A DNA stretch of 64,000 nucleotides, taken from NCBI RefSeq assembly GCF_004000885.1, contig NZ_BIMC01000024.1:21981-85980 (forward strand). Direction: 5' to 3'. Within the stretch, counting starts at the first letter, position 1. Each line of letters opens with the position of its first letter. The notes under the pieces are model-generated. The model ran no database searches. It saw nothing but the letters and a program-made list of their open reading frames with translations, and was not told the origin of the DNA. Position numbers and translations under genes: made by a program. This DNA comes from Paenibacillus glucanolyticus NBRC 15330 (GTDB lineage: Bacteria > Bacillota > Bacilli > Paenibacillales > Paenibacillaceae). Shown here in pieces: positions 8,387 to 16,991 of the stretch.

Positions 8387-9382
8387 CTATTCTTTAGATC
8401 CGTTGAAAAATTGCTGGTGCTCTTCCAACAGCTCTACCGTCAATGGTTTCTCGAACTTCATGGCGTACGCTGGTTTGTTGACCTCATCCACAGTCTCCCC
8501 CTCATACAGGGCTACCGGATAGTTCACAATCAGATCTTTTCTGGCGTCCTTGATCAGGGTTTCCGCCATTTTCATCGCCAAATCTGTTGTGGCATTCTCC
8601 TTGTCCACCACGGCAACCGACTCGGTCAGGGAGAAGTTGCCTTCAACCGGATCCACGTAATCAATCGGTGCACCGGCTGCTTTGGCCGCAACGGCCTGAT
8701 GCCGGAGTCCAAACCCGGCTGCCACTTCGCCGGCCTGCACCTTCTTGATCGGACCCGAGCCCGAGCTTTCCAGATGCGGTCCGACATTGGCAATCAGATC
8801 ATGGAGCACCTGCCGGCCTGCGTCTTCACCGTATTGACTGATGATCGCCTGAACCAGCAGCCAGCCGGTGGAGGAATCCATTATGTTCGGAATCGATACG
8901 AGTCCGCTGAATTCCGGTTTGGTCAGGTCGGTGATGGAGGTTGGCATCGGCAAGCCTTTTTCCTTCAACACTTCCGTATTGACGAAGATGGACCCGGTAT
9001 TCGCCAGAATCGGCGTGTAATAGGCCGGATAGGAGTCAACGGCGCCTGTATCAAAAGCCAGGTCCTTGAACATGGAATGCTCGCTCTGCGAGCTCTCGAT
9101 AAAGTACGAGCTCATCGTGATCAAGTCGGCCTCGATTTTGTTCCCTTCGGCCATGAGCTTGCCTCCCAGCTCTGAAGTGCCTAGTGATTGCACGAGATAT
9201 TGTCCGTCATATCCCGCGTTCTTCAACGAGGTTTCCATTGCGGCGACGGCTTCTTCATCCCCGTTCGTGTAGATGACCACCTTCTTCGCTTCCCCCGCGC
9301 TGCCGCTGCCGCAGGCAGCCAGTGCAAACACCATGCTGATGGCGATTAATGACAGCAGCATTCCTTTTAACGTTTTGATCAT
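8387..9382 (-). CDS. phnS: 2-aminoethylphosphonate ABC transporter binding protein
   Basis: A lipoprotein of the iron/2-AEP-type periplasmic-binding superfamily (332 residues from the chosen ATG). A hydrophobic signal ends in a lipobox at ALAACGS, giving Cys near residue 24. The mature part begins KKVVIYTNGDEEAVAAMET and contains FVNTEVLKEKGLPMPTSITDLTKPEF, typical of family 1 binding proteins. ATG 9382 is preferred because AAGGAG lies eleven bases upstream; a GTG at 9394 would abut it. Substrate assignment rests on the neighbouring phnW and phnX and is inference. Confidence 0.88.
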   Translation of the reverse strand: MIKTLKGMLLSLIAISMVFALAACGSGSAGEAKKVVIYTNGDEEAVAAMETSLKNAGYDGQYLVQSLGTSELGGKLMAEGNKIEADLITMSSYFIESSQSEHSMFKDLAFDTGAVDSYPAYYTPILANTGSIFVNTEVLKEKGLPMPTSITDLTKPEFSGLVSIPNIMDSSTGWLLVQAIISQYGEDAGRQVLHDLIANVGPHLESSGSGPIKKVQAGEVAAGFGLRHQAVAAKAAGAPIDYVDPVEGNFSLTESVAVVDKENATTDLAMKMAETLIKDARKDLIVNYPVALYEGETVDEVNKPAYAMKFEKPLTVELLEEHQQFFNGSKE

Positions 9383-9546
9383 GAGTAACTCCACTCCTTG
9401 TTGTGTTGTTATATTTAGAAATCAAGTGAAAAGATGGGTCTAACTCGCTTGCGCATATCTTTGATTGAATTGCAGATGATGCTTCTGGGCACGGTACTTC
9501 TTGCTTCTTGCTTGGTGCTTCGTGCTGTCACCCAGCGAAAGAGGAC

Positions 9547-9654
9547 GGAATCGTACTGGAGAAGCGTATGCGTTCGCCTTTGTCCTCGGATTTCTGCAGT
9601 TGATTCATTTCAATCAGAGAAATCTGAAGACAACAGCGATCGGAAGTACGATCC
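9547..9654. repeat. Double-stem intergenic element, copy C
   Basis: This copy lies inside the phosphonate operon, in the 309-bp gap between permease and binding-protein genes, which otherwise holds nothing I can support. Outer arms ATCGTACT/AGTACGAT enclose motif GGAGAAGC..GCGTTCGCCTTT, an inner stem around GGATTTCTG/CAGAGAAATC, and motif AACAGCGATCGGA. The two motifs recur at 45769-45881 and, inverted, at 54532-54641, while both stems differ. Its position within an operon means it would be part of the mRNA and could process or partly terminate it. Confidence 0.75.
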
Positions 9655-9691
9655 GGCATCGCAGCGGACATTCATCCCTTGCAGCAATAGC

Positions 9692-11320
9692 TCAGCGTCG
9701 AACGGAAGTCCTCCGCTGCCATGCGTCGCACACCAGCTTGATGATCAGATTCGTGAAGAAGATCAGCATCGACAGCACGAAGATTTCATTAAACTTGGCG
9801 AAATGCTGCAGCTCTTTGATCTTGCTGGCAACAAGCGACGTCTGGGCCGATACGAGAAAGATAATCCCGCTGACCGTCACCATAGCGTTGATGAAATAGT
9901 AGCCAAACATCTCGATGACGGTTGAGGCCGAGTTCGGCAGGATCACCCGATATACGGTCTTGAACCAGCTGTCGCCCAGCAGCTCCCCGGTGGTCTCCCA
10001 GGATGGATTCATTTTGGACAGGGAGTTCTTGGCCATTAAGTACGGCGTCGTAAAGAAATGCACGATATTGCATAAGACAATAATGACAAACGTGCCCTTC
10101 AGGCTGCTTCCATTAAAGAGGAGCAGGTAGGAGATCCCCAGCACCATGCCGGGTACCGTATTGGTAATCATCGATACCATATCTACCGCCGATCGGGCTT
10201 TTAACGAGGTGCGGACATTGAGCAATGCCGATCCGTATGCCATCAGGGTTCCGAACAGAGCCGTCAGGAGGGCGACCCAGAGCGAGTTGCGATATACCCC
10301 CGTCAAATCGCTCGATTGAAACACGTCCCGTACATGCTTGAACGTAAACGTCAGGTCATAGGGATAACTGCTCAGCCATGGTGCAATGAACATCACCGCA
10401 AAAATAGAGAGCATCCCAAGCACGATCACCGATGAAATAACTCCGAATGCGATATCCCGCACTCGGTGCCGCGGCAGCTCGATATCCGACAGCTTGTCAT
10501 AGTGAAAATTCCATTTCTCCAGATAATTCAGCAGCCAGATGCCGAACACGGCCGGTATCAGCATCAGAACCGCAATAACAGCGCCTTGGTTGAAGTCCGG
10601 AATGGAGCCCAGCATCACCTGATACAGCTGCGTTGCCACGACGGGATAGGTACCGCCAACGGAAGCCGGTATCCCGAAATCCGTAAAACTTAAAATAAAG
10701 GAAAGTACAAAAGCTCCGCCAAGCGCACCCGCGAGAGGACGCAGAATGGTGTTCATGAAACTTCTCATCGTTCCGTCTCCCATTAACTTGGATACGATGA
10801 TGAACTTTTTATCAATGTATTGAAAAGCGTTATGGATCAGCAGGAATACGGGAGGCAGCGTGTATACGACATAGCCGATGAGTAATCCGTTCAATCCGTA
10901 GATTTCGAACAAATTGCGTCCGGCAAGCCGGGTGATCAATCCCTGGTTACCAAACGAATACATAATGGCGAACCCATACGTAATCGTCGGAAGCAGCATC
11001 GGGACGATGATGACGGTTTTCAACACCCCTTTGAGGGGCTGATATATCCTCGTGCAATGAATGGAGTACGCCAGCATAAATCCCAGGATAGTTGTGATCA
11101 GCGCCGTTAAAGCCGATACCTTCACACTGTTGCCGATCGCTGTCATCAATTCCCGGTTCGAGCCTAGTGACATATAGTGACCGAGGGTAAACCCCTGATC
11201 GGACTCGAAGGAACGAACCAGCAATATAAGCAACGGCAGGAACAGAAACGCAGCGAACAAGATCAGAATGACGGTGAAGATTACCCGCATTTCCGGCTTC
11301 ACATTAGGCATAATGCTCAC
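9692..11320 (-). CDS. 2-aminoethylphosphonate ABC transporter fused permease
   Basis: A 542-residue inner-membrane protein made of two fused permease halves, each with about six helices and a binding-protein-dependent transport (EAA-like) loop. The loops are around KLMGDGTMRSFMNTILRPLAGALGGAF in the first half and GELLGDSWFKTVYRVILPNSASTVIEM in the second. This single-chain layout is typical of the PhnU/PhnV-type 2-AEP and Fbp-type iron permeases. Its ATG lies 16 bp inside the end of the ATPase gene, so the two are translationally coupled. It should form the channel with the adjacent ATPase and binding protein. Confidence 0.88.
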   Translation of the reverse strand: MSIMPNVKPEMRVIFTVILILFAAFLFLPLLILLVRSFESDQGFTLGHYMSLGSNRELMTAIGNSVKVSALTALITTILGFMLAYSIHCTRIYQPLKGVLKTVIIVPMLLPTITYGFAIMYSFGNQGLITRLAGRNLFEIYGLNGLLIGYVVYTLPPVFLLIHNAFQYIDKKFIIVSKLMGDGTMRSFMNTILRPLAGALGGAFVLSFILSFTDFGIPASVGGTYPVVATQLYQVMLGSIPDFNQGAVIAVLMLIPAVFGIWLLNYLEKWNFHYDKLSDIELPRHRVRDIAFGVISSVIVLGMLSIFAVMFIAPWLSSYPYDLTFTFKHVRDVFQSSDLTGVYRNSLWVALLTALFGTLMAYGSALLNVRTSLKARSAVDMVSMITNTVPGMVLGISYLLLFNGSSLKGTFVIIVLCNIVHFFTTPYLMAKNSLSKMNPSWETTGELLGDSWFKTVYRVILPNSASTVIEMFGYYFINAMVTVSGIIFLVSAQTSLVASKIKELQHFAKFNEIFVLSMLIFFTNLIIKLVCDAWQRRTSVRR

Positions 11321-12056
11321 CGAACAGATTGTAAATATTCTGCCTTTTGATATGCAGCTGCTTGATGATGAACTGCTTCACAAAATCATCCTGGGGATGA
11401 TGAACAATCTCCTGTGGCGTACCGAACTGGGCGATTTTTCCTTGGTTAATAATCAGGATTTTATCGGACAGCGTCAGCGCCTCCTCCGGATCATGCGTCA
11501 CAATGATCGTGGTGAGTTTGAATTCTCTGGCAATCGACTGGATACGCTGCTTGATCGACTCCTTAATGACGCCATCCAGCGCACTGAGCGGTTCGTCGAG
11601 CAGCAGAATTTTTGGCTTGGTGACAAGTGTTCTTGCCAGGGCCACCCTCTGCTTCTGACCCCCTGACAGCTCGCTGATCCTCTTCTTCAAGTGGGGCTGC
11701 AGCTCCAGAAAATCGATATATTCCTGTACCTCCTGCTCACTTACAGTTCCCTTCTTATTGCGCAGCCCGTATACAATATTGTCGTAGGCATTCAAATTCG
11801 GGAATAAGGCATAATCCTGAAAAACAATATTAAAACCCCGCTTCTTCATCGGTACGCTGCTCAGATCCTGATCATGGAACACGATGCTTCCCTGGTCCAT
11901 CCGGGTGAGTCCCAAAATGATATTCAGTAATGTGGTCTTTCCGCTGCCGCTCGGACCAAGCAGTGACACAATCTCACCTGTACCGATTTCTACGCTGATG
12001 TCATCCAAAACCACTTTATCGTCGAATTGTTTACTTATATGCTGAAGCTTCAACAA
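11304..12056 (-). CDS. 2-aminoethylphosphonate ABC transporter ATPase
   Basis: A 250-residue ABC ATPase with Walker A GPSGSGKTT (34-42), Q-loop in VFQDYALFPN, signature ELSGGQKQRVA, Walker B ILLLDEPLSALD and the H-loop VTHDPEEA. It lacks the C-terminal TOBE domain of usual phosphonate/iron importers (about 350 residues), so it is a short form. I place the start at TTG 12056 because AAGGAGG sits eight bases upstream; longer readings overlap that site. It is the first gene of the operon and is divergent from the DeoR-type regulator. Confidence 0.87.
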   Translation of the reverse strand: MLKLQHISKQFDDKVVLDDISVEIGTGEIVSLLGPSGSGKTTLLNIILGLTRMDQGSIVFHDQDLSSVPMKKRGFNIVFQDYALFPNLNAYDNIVYGLRNKKGTVSEQEVQEYIDFLELQPHLKKRISELSGGQKQRVALARTLVTKPKILLLDEPLSALDGVIKESIKQRIQSIAREFKLTTIIVTHDPEEALTLSDKILIINQGKIAQFGTPQEIVHHPQDDFVKQFIIKQLHIKRQNIYNLFGEHYA

Positions 12057-12309
12057 CCGGCTCACCTCCTTGAACACATCCTCAGTATAAAAACCATATG
12101 TAAACAAGAATCATGCAAACTGTTAAATGTAAGTAAATTATGCATATATCATTCATAAATTACTACTAATTGTTGACTATATTTAACTGTATCACATGCC
12201 TAACTTACGAATAATATGGGTAAATCTATTGAATATGGAGGCACGAATGAGTAAACTAGACTTGAATGCGAGCGTCAACTACTAATGCGAATTGAATGGG
12301 TGAGGGCGA

Positions 12310-13074
12310 ATGTTTCCACTGGAGAGGCACAAGAAAATACTAGAGCTGCTTACGATTAGAAAAGTATTAAAGATCACGGAACTAACCGAAGAGCTGAATA
12401 TCTCTGTGGATACACTGCGCCGGGATCTGAACACCTTGACCAAGCAAGGCCGGATTGAGAAGATTTACGGCGGGGTTAAACTCGTAGAGTCCCGGTTCGG
12501 CGAATCCTCCATGGATGAGCGTATGGTCAGCCAGCTGGAAGAGAAGGACAGGATCGCCCGCAAAAGCAGTGAATTCATCCATGACGGCGATTGTATCTAC
12601 ATCGACAGCGGCTCGACCACGTATCAGATCGCCAAATACGTGAAGCATAAGAAGAAGCTGACGGTGGTTACGAATTCGCTTCCGGTTGCGATTGAGCTGA
12701 TGGACAGCGATGTAGAGCTGATTATGATTGGCGGCAAAATCCGGCGCGAGGAACAGTCCATCGTAGCGTATGAATACATTTTCAACTTCCATGAGCTGAA
12801 TGTGCTGAAGGCCTTCATCTGCTGCAGCGGCATTACCATCGAGAAAGGCATTTCCGACTATAATCTGGAAGAAGCCATTACTCGTAAAAAAATGATCGAG
12901 CTGTCCAAAGAGGTGTTTGTTATGGCGGACAGCACCAAGTTTGGCAAAGACGTTACCATCTCTATCGCATCACTCGACAAAATTGATACCATCGTGACGG
13001 ATGCCAACGTCAATGCAAGCCTCATTCCAAAATTCAAAAAAACCAGTACAACGCTAGTGATTGCGGATGAATAG
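12310..13074 (+). CDS. DeoR family transcriptional regulator
   Basis: A 254-residue repressor-type protein. The N-terminal winged helix (ERHKKILELLTIRKVLKITEL..LNISVDTLRRDLNTL, about 3-45) is the classic DeoR reader, and the C-terminal sugar-phosphate-sensor domain follows with IYIDSGSTTYQIAKY and TVVTNSLPVAIEL. It points away from the phosphonate operon across a 250-bp gap, so it most likely controls that operon, perhaps sensing a phosphonate or phosphorylated intermediate. GGGTGAGGGCGA precedes ATG 12310. The effector is unknown. Confidence 0.88.
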   Translation: MFPLERHKKILELLTIRKVLKITELTEELNISVDTLRRDLNTLTKQGRIEKIYGGVKLVESRFGESSMDERMVSQLEEKDRIARKSSEFIHDGDCIYIDSGSTTYQIAKYVKHKKKLTVVTNSLPVAIELMDSDVELIMIGGKIRREEQSIVAYEYIFNFHELNVLKAFICCSGITIEKGISDYNLEEAITRKKMIELSKEVFVMADSTKFGKDVTISIASLDKIDTIVTDANVNASLIPKFKKTSTTLVIADE

Positions 13075-13083
13075 AATAAACAT

Positions 13084-13139
13084 CAAAACGGACATTCTCC
13101 ATCGCCGAAGCTTCAGCGATGATGGGAATGTCCGTTTTG
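13084..13139 (+). terminator. Long-stem terminator after deoR-type gene
   Basis: CAAAACGGACATTC and GAATGTCCGTTTTG form a perfect 14-bp outer stem; CATCGC and GCGATG close an inner stem. The hairpin starts nine bases after the stop. TTTT lies inside the 3' arm, and the A-rich 5' arm makes it work on either strand. Confidence 0.75.
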
Positions 13140-13368
13140 GCATTTCACGTTGGATATACCGATGCTGCTTATGAGCGCAAACTTCTCTAATCCCTCCACC
13201 CGTACCATGTTCCCTTCTTCCCTAATGCCGCCAATCCCTCGGCACAACGAGAGCCATCAAGCCTCATGCGGTTGTACTCTAGATTTAAAGCCCATATAAT
13301 GTAATGAAGAATAGGATATTTTTGTTATTTTACTTAGATACTCATGCAGGTAGAGGAGGAAGTAGGAC

Positions 13369-14424
13369 ATGAACGTGGGATCAGCACGAGCAGCAGCCAC
13401 CGATTGGGTCTTGCAGCATGCCAGCAGGGAGCCCGGCTTTATGGGTGCCTATTTTAGCGGCTCCACCGTAGGGAAGCCGGATGATGCCGAGATGGCCCCG
13501 TCCTCGGACATCGACGTTGTCGTTGTCACTGAAGACGCAGAACCCCCTCTCAAGCTCGGAAAGTTTGTCTACCAGGACGCCTTGATTGAGGCCACCTATC
13601 TTTCCTGGCGGGACCTGTCCTCGCCCGAGCAGGTATTAACGTCCTATCATCTGGCCGGCAGCTTTCGGGTGGACACCCTGATGTCCGATCCGACCGGGCA
13701 GCTCCGCAAGCTGCAAACAGAGGTTTCCCGGCATTTTGCCGACCGGATCTGGGTCAGCCGCCGCTGCGAGAATGTGCGAGAACGCATCATTACCGGGCTC
13801 AGATCCATCGATCCTTCTGCCTCCTGGCATAGACAGGTTACCTCCTGGCTCTTCCCTACCGGCGTTACGACCCACTTGCTGCTGGTTGCCGCTCTTCGGA
13901 ACCCAACCGTCAGACTGCGTTATGTGGCAGCCCGCGATGTGCTTAAGGAATACGGCCGAGAGGAAATCTACGAAGAGCTGTTAAGGCTGCTGGGCTGTAA
14001 GGACATGACCGCCGAGCAAGCGATGCATCATCTCAATGGACTGTCCCGAACCTTCGACGCCGCTGCCGCGATTGCAAAGACAACTTTCTTCTTCAGCAGC
14101 GATATTACCGCGGATGCAAGACCGATTGCCATTGAAGGCAGCCGCGAGCTGATCCTGAACGGCAGCCATCGAGAGGCTGTTTTCTGGATGGTCGCCACCT
14201 TTGCACGCTGCCACAACATTTTGGAAGCTGATGGACCTCCTGAGTTTCAACGGGAATACGCCCCGGCCTTTGACGCCATACTTGCGGATCTTGGCATTAC
14301 ATCCACGGCAGACCTGCAAAAGCGGGCAGACGAAGTCATTCGCTTCCTGCCCATGCTTTGGAACATCACGGAGGGGATTCTGGAGGCCAATCCCGAAGTA
14401 ACAGGAGGCCCAGAGCCGACCTAG
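13369..14424 (+). CDS. Nucleotidyltransferase-fold protein
   Basis: A 351-residue protein with the pol-beta-type nucleotidyltransferase core GAYFSGSTVG..APSSDIDVVVV: GS at 31-32 and the metal-binding DxD at 47-49. The remaining 250 residues are mostly helical and end with FQREYAPAFDAILADLG. This is the layout of stand-alone nucleotidyltransferases of uncertain substrate, including distant aminoglycoside adenylyltransferase relatives. GGAGGAAGTAGGAC precedes the ATG. It is a single gene between two terminators. Drug modification is possible but not supported by any specific motif. Confidence 0.75.
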   Translation: MNVGSARAAATDWVLQHASREPGFMGAYFSGSTVGKPDDAEMAPSSDIDVVVVTEDAEPPLKLGKFVYQDALIEATYLSWRDLSSPEQVLTSYHLAGSFRVDTLMSDPTGQLRKLQTEVSRHFADRIWVSRRCENVRERIITGLRSIDPSASWHRQVTSWLFPTGVTTHLLLVAALRNPTVRLRYVAARDVLKEYGREEIYEELLRLLGCKDMTAEQAMHHLNGLSRTFDAAAAIAKTTFFFSSDITADARPIAIEGSRELILNGSHREAVFWMVATFARCHNILEADGPPEFQREYAPAFDAILADLGITSTADLQKRADEVIRFLPMLWNITEGILEANPEVTGGPEPT

Positions 14425-14440
14425 AATTTCTATATAATTT

Positions 14441-14480
14441 AAGACCACGCCCCCATATGGCAGGCGTGGTCTTTGTTTTT
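14441..14480 (+). terminator. Terminator
   Basis: AAGACCACGCC and GGCGTGGTCTT form a perfect 11-bp stem followed by TGTTTTTG, 17 bases after the stop of the nucleotidyltransferase gene. Confidence 0.85.
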
Positions 14481-14639
14481 GTATATGGGGATCTCCTGGT
14501 CACCAAACCGCCAGAACAACGCATCCTATCCAGCCTTTACCGCTGGTTACAGTTCCCCCCAGCAGAAGCATTTGCCCTTCCCAAAACCCCGAATGATCTT
14601 TCCTTTCACTCAAACGAATGAAAATTTCCTTAAAGTGGA

Positions 14640-14686
14640 TTTACATTTATGTTATTACGTAATATAATAATTACGTAATAACATAA
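14640..14686 (+). promoter_or_regulatory. SigA promoter inside a perfect palindrome
   Basis: TTTACA (14640-14645) and TATAAT (14663-14668) are spaced by 17 bp, close to the SigA consensus. Two 17-bp arms, TTATGTTATTACGTAAT (14647-14663) and ATTACGTAATAACATAA (14670-14686), form a perfect inverted repeat on either side of the -10. Each arm also holds the self-palindrome ATTACGTAAT. A dimer bound at each arm would cover the -10 and the start site. The likely ligand is the HTH protein encoded just downstream (autoregulation, inferred). Confidence 0.85.
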
Positions 14687-14706
14687 TTTTACGATAAGTG
14701 AGGTTG

Positions 14707-15834
14707 ATGACTCCTATGACACGCGACCTGCTCCATGAAATGGATGTCTTACAGAAACAAATGGCGGAGCTGCAGCAGCTTGTATACCAAGCTCTGGTGG
14801 AACGAAAACCAGCTTCCGCATTAAACCAGCAGCCCCAAGAAATCACTTCAGCACCCAACATACATGACTCGACCCATGTACCCGGCTCCGTCTTTTACTC
14901 CGGACAGGTGCACCTGAACGGCGATGGACTCCGGTGGGAGCCCCAGGAACGCCGAATGGAGCAATTGCTGGACATGAACACCGAGAAGGCAGCCAAAATC
15001 CTCGCAGCCCTGGGCAATAAGCAGCGCCTCGATATTTTAAAGGCCGTCATGACAGAGCCTTTGACCGGCTCCGAGCTGGTGGAACGCTTGAACATGGGGA
15101 CGACCGGCCAGCTGTATCATCACCTCAAGGCGCTTCTCGGCGCGGATTTACTCGTGCAAGAGCACGGTGGACGCTACGCTCTGCCCAAGCACCGGAGCCT
15201 GCCGTTCCTGCTGCTGCTGTCTGCGGCGGGCGATCTTCTTGATACGAGCGATTATCTGGAAATGACGGAAACCCGCAATCATGCGGGGATGTATTTCGGA
15301 ACCTCGCAGAATTTCGATATTCATCAGCTGCTCTGGGCGGTGGTGGAGAATTCGATATTGGAGCATACGAACGGGTACGGCAATCAGATTGGCATCTTCC
15401 TGCATGGGGATGGCAGCGTAACGGTGACCGATAACGGCAGAGGCATTCCCGTGCAGGCCCTTCCGAATTCCAGCATTCCTGCCGTCCAATCGATTCTGAC
15501 CGATGTCCACCGCTTGAATTCAAGCGCACACTTCCTCGTCCCTGGCGCGGAAAAAGGCATCAGTATCGCCGTGGTCAATGCCCTCTCTCAGCGTCTGGCC
15601 GTAGAGATTCGTCGCGACGGCAAGGTGTATCGTCAAGAGTACCGCCACGGCATTCCGCAAACCGGACCTTTGACAGTTGGTTTGACTCAAGACACTGGCA
15701 CCAGTGTGACTTTCAAACCCGAGCCCGAATTATTCGGCTCCGCCTTTGAAATGAACCACATCATGGAGCGGAAGAAGGCGATTGACGCGGATTATCCTGA
15801 GCTTACCCTGACGATCGGTGACATTGCTGAATAA
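14707..15834 (+). CDS. ArsR-type HTH fused to GyrB-like ATPase domain
   Basis: A 375-residue two-part protein (residues here are counted from the GTG at 14698). After a short coiled-coil-like start (LLHEMDVLQKQMAELQQLV), an ArsR-type winged helix spans about 95-165 (AAKILAALGNKQRLDILKAV, GQLYHHLKAL). The second half looks like a GHKL ATPase of the gyrase-B type: N-box WAVVENSILEH (N218), G1 box VTDNGRGIP (245-251), G2-like GAEKGISIAVVNALS (283-297) and GTSVTFKPEPELF. It may therefore sense nucleotide or energy state while binding DNA. A palindromic promoter-operator lies directly upstream. The start is uncertain among GTG 14698, ATG 14707 and ATG 14716, because GTGAGG is poorly spaced for all three. 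Confidence 0.8.
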   Translation: MTPMTRDLLHEMDVLQKQMAELQQLVYQALVERKPASALNQQPQEITSAPNIHDSTHVPGSVFYSGQVHLNGDGLRWEPQERRMEQLLDMNTEKAAKILAALGNKQRLDILKAVMTEPLTGSELVERLNMGTTGQLYHHLKALLGADLLVQEHGGRYALPKHRSLPFLLLLSAAGDLLDTSDYLEMTETRNHAGMYFGTSQNFDIHQLLWAVVENSILEHTNGYGNQIGIFLHGDGSVTVTDNGRGIPVQALPNSSIPAVQSILTDVHRLNSSAHFLVPGAEKGISIAVVNALSQRLAVEIRRDGKVYRQEYRHGIPQTGPLTVGLTQDTGTSVTFKPEPELFGSAFEMNHIMERKKAIDADYPELTLTIGDIAE

Positions 15835-15964
15835 AAGAAACGCAGGAGATCGGTTTCGCACCCCCTTTTTTCCCAGTCTGTAGTAATGTAGTAAGCTCCC
15901 GCAAACCGGCTTTACGCGCCTGTGATATACTGACTTGAACGAACGCTAATCGAGGTGATATAGA

Positions 15965-16027
15965 ATGTTGGAACGTTCTATGGAGAATGTAATGGAATCC
16001 GAACAGGAAAGGGGATGTTGCGATTAA
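15965..16027 (+). CDS. Possible 20-codon leader peptide
   Basis: GAGGTGAT lies five bases before an ATG that opens a 20-codon frame ending DAG-like in GCCD and stopping at TAA 16025-16027. It sits 27 bp before the hydrolase gene, which has its own ribosome site. The good ribosome site is the only support; I recognise no family and codons prove nothing at this length. It may be a regulatory upstream frame or a chance reading frame. Confidence 0.3.
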   Translation: MLERSMENVMESEQERGCCD

Positions 16028-16054
16028 ACAAAATAAGAAAAGAGGACGATACAC

Positions 16055-16909
16055 ATGCACACACAGCGTACGATCATGAGCGACGGATTTGCTTTGAATG
16101 TTTCCATTCATGGAAGGGGCATGCCCATATTGGTGGTGGGAAGCAGCATTTACTATCCCCGCTTATTTTCGGAGTTGCTCTATACCCAATTTCAATTGAT
16201 TTTCCTGGATCACAGAGGATTTGTGAAGCCCCCTCGAGCACTGGAACCGGAAGACTATACACTGGATCAGGTTCTGGATGATATCGAAACGGCAAGACAA
16301 ACGCTGGGACTGGAGGATTTTATCATATTAGGGCATTCGGGGCACGCCTTCATGGCCTTGGAGTATGCCGCCCAATATCCGGAGTCTGTCCGGAAGGTCA
16401 TTCTGCTGAATGCTGCGCCGACCAACAGCCTGGAACGACAGCAGCAGAGTTTGGATGGCTTCAACGAAACGGCAAGTCCTGCCCGGAAGCGGCAGTTTGA
16501 AGGTGATATGGCCCTGCTGGAAGGTGATATTCAGAGGGAGCCCGAGCGGCGCTTTGTTCATATGTGCATCCGGATGGGAGCCCACAGCTTCTATAACTAT
16601 GCCTTTGATGCGGCATCGATGTGGGATGGAGTTTTCACGAACATGCCCGTTATGGATCATTTATGGGGAGAGGCTTTCGCGCAGCTCAATCTGATCGAAT
16701 CACTGAAAGGCTTCACCAAGCCGGTATTCCTCGGTCTTGGGCGTTACGACTACCTGGTCGGCCCCGTATCGCTATGGGATACTGTCGACGGATCGCAAGA
16801 GAACGTGAAGAAGGTCATTTTTGAAAAAAGCGGCCATAATATGATGTTCGAGGAGCCTGAGCTTTTTGAGGCCATATTGACGGCTTGGATTCATGAAACA
16901 GACAGCTAA
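16055..16909 (+). CDS. Alpha/beta hydrolase
   Basis: A 284-residue cytoplasmic alpha/beta-hydrolase without signal peptide. The nucleophile elbow is GHSGHAF (S95), the acid is probably D233 in GRYDYLVGP and the histidine is H262 in SGHNMMFEEPELF. The order and length fit proline-iminopeptidase or epoxide-hydrolase-like enzymes. AAGAGGACGATACAC precedes ATG 16055. No neighbour hints at a substrate. Confidence 0.85.
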   Translation: MHTQRTIMSDGFALNVSIHGRGMPILVVGSSIYYPRLFSELLYTQFQLIFLDHRGFVKPPRALEPEDYTLDQVLDDIETARQTLGLEDFIILGHSGHAFMALEYAAQYPESVRKVILLNAAPTNSLERQQQSLDGFNETASPARKRQFEGDMALLEGDIQREPERRFVHMCIRMGAHSFYNYAFDAASMWDGVFTNMPVMDHLWGEAFAQLNLIESLKGFTKPVFLGLGRYDYLVGPVSLWDTVDGSQENVKKVIFEKSGHNMMFEEPELFEAILTAWIHETDS

Positions 16910-16946
16910 TCCGGTGAAGTAACTAACGTATACCAATGGATGAACT

Positions 16947-16986
16947 AAGAGGAGCCCGCAGCATTCCCGCTGGGGCTCCTCTTCTG
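16947..16986. terminator. Terminator between convergent genes
   Basis: AAGAGGAGCCC and GGGGCTCCTCTT pair across a 14-base loop between the plus-strand hydrolase and the minus-strand glucosidase genes. The flanks are not strongly T-rich, so efficiency is uncertain. Confidence 0.65.
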
Positions 16987-16991
16987 TAGTA

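Noticed and set aside
12121..12309. Promoter from TTGACT at 12173
   Set aside because: No acceptable -10 at 16-18 bp spacing; the true promoters of the divergent pair could not be fixed.
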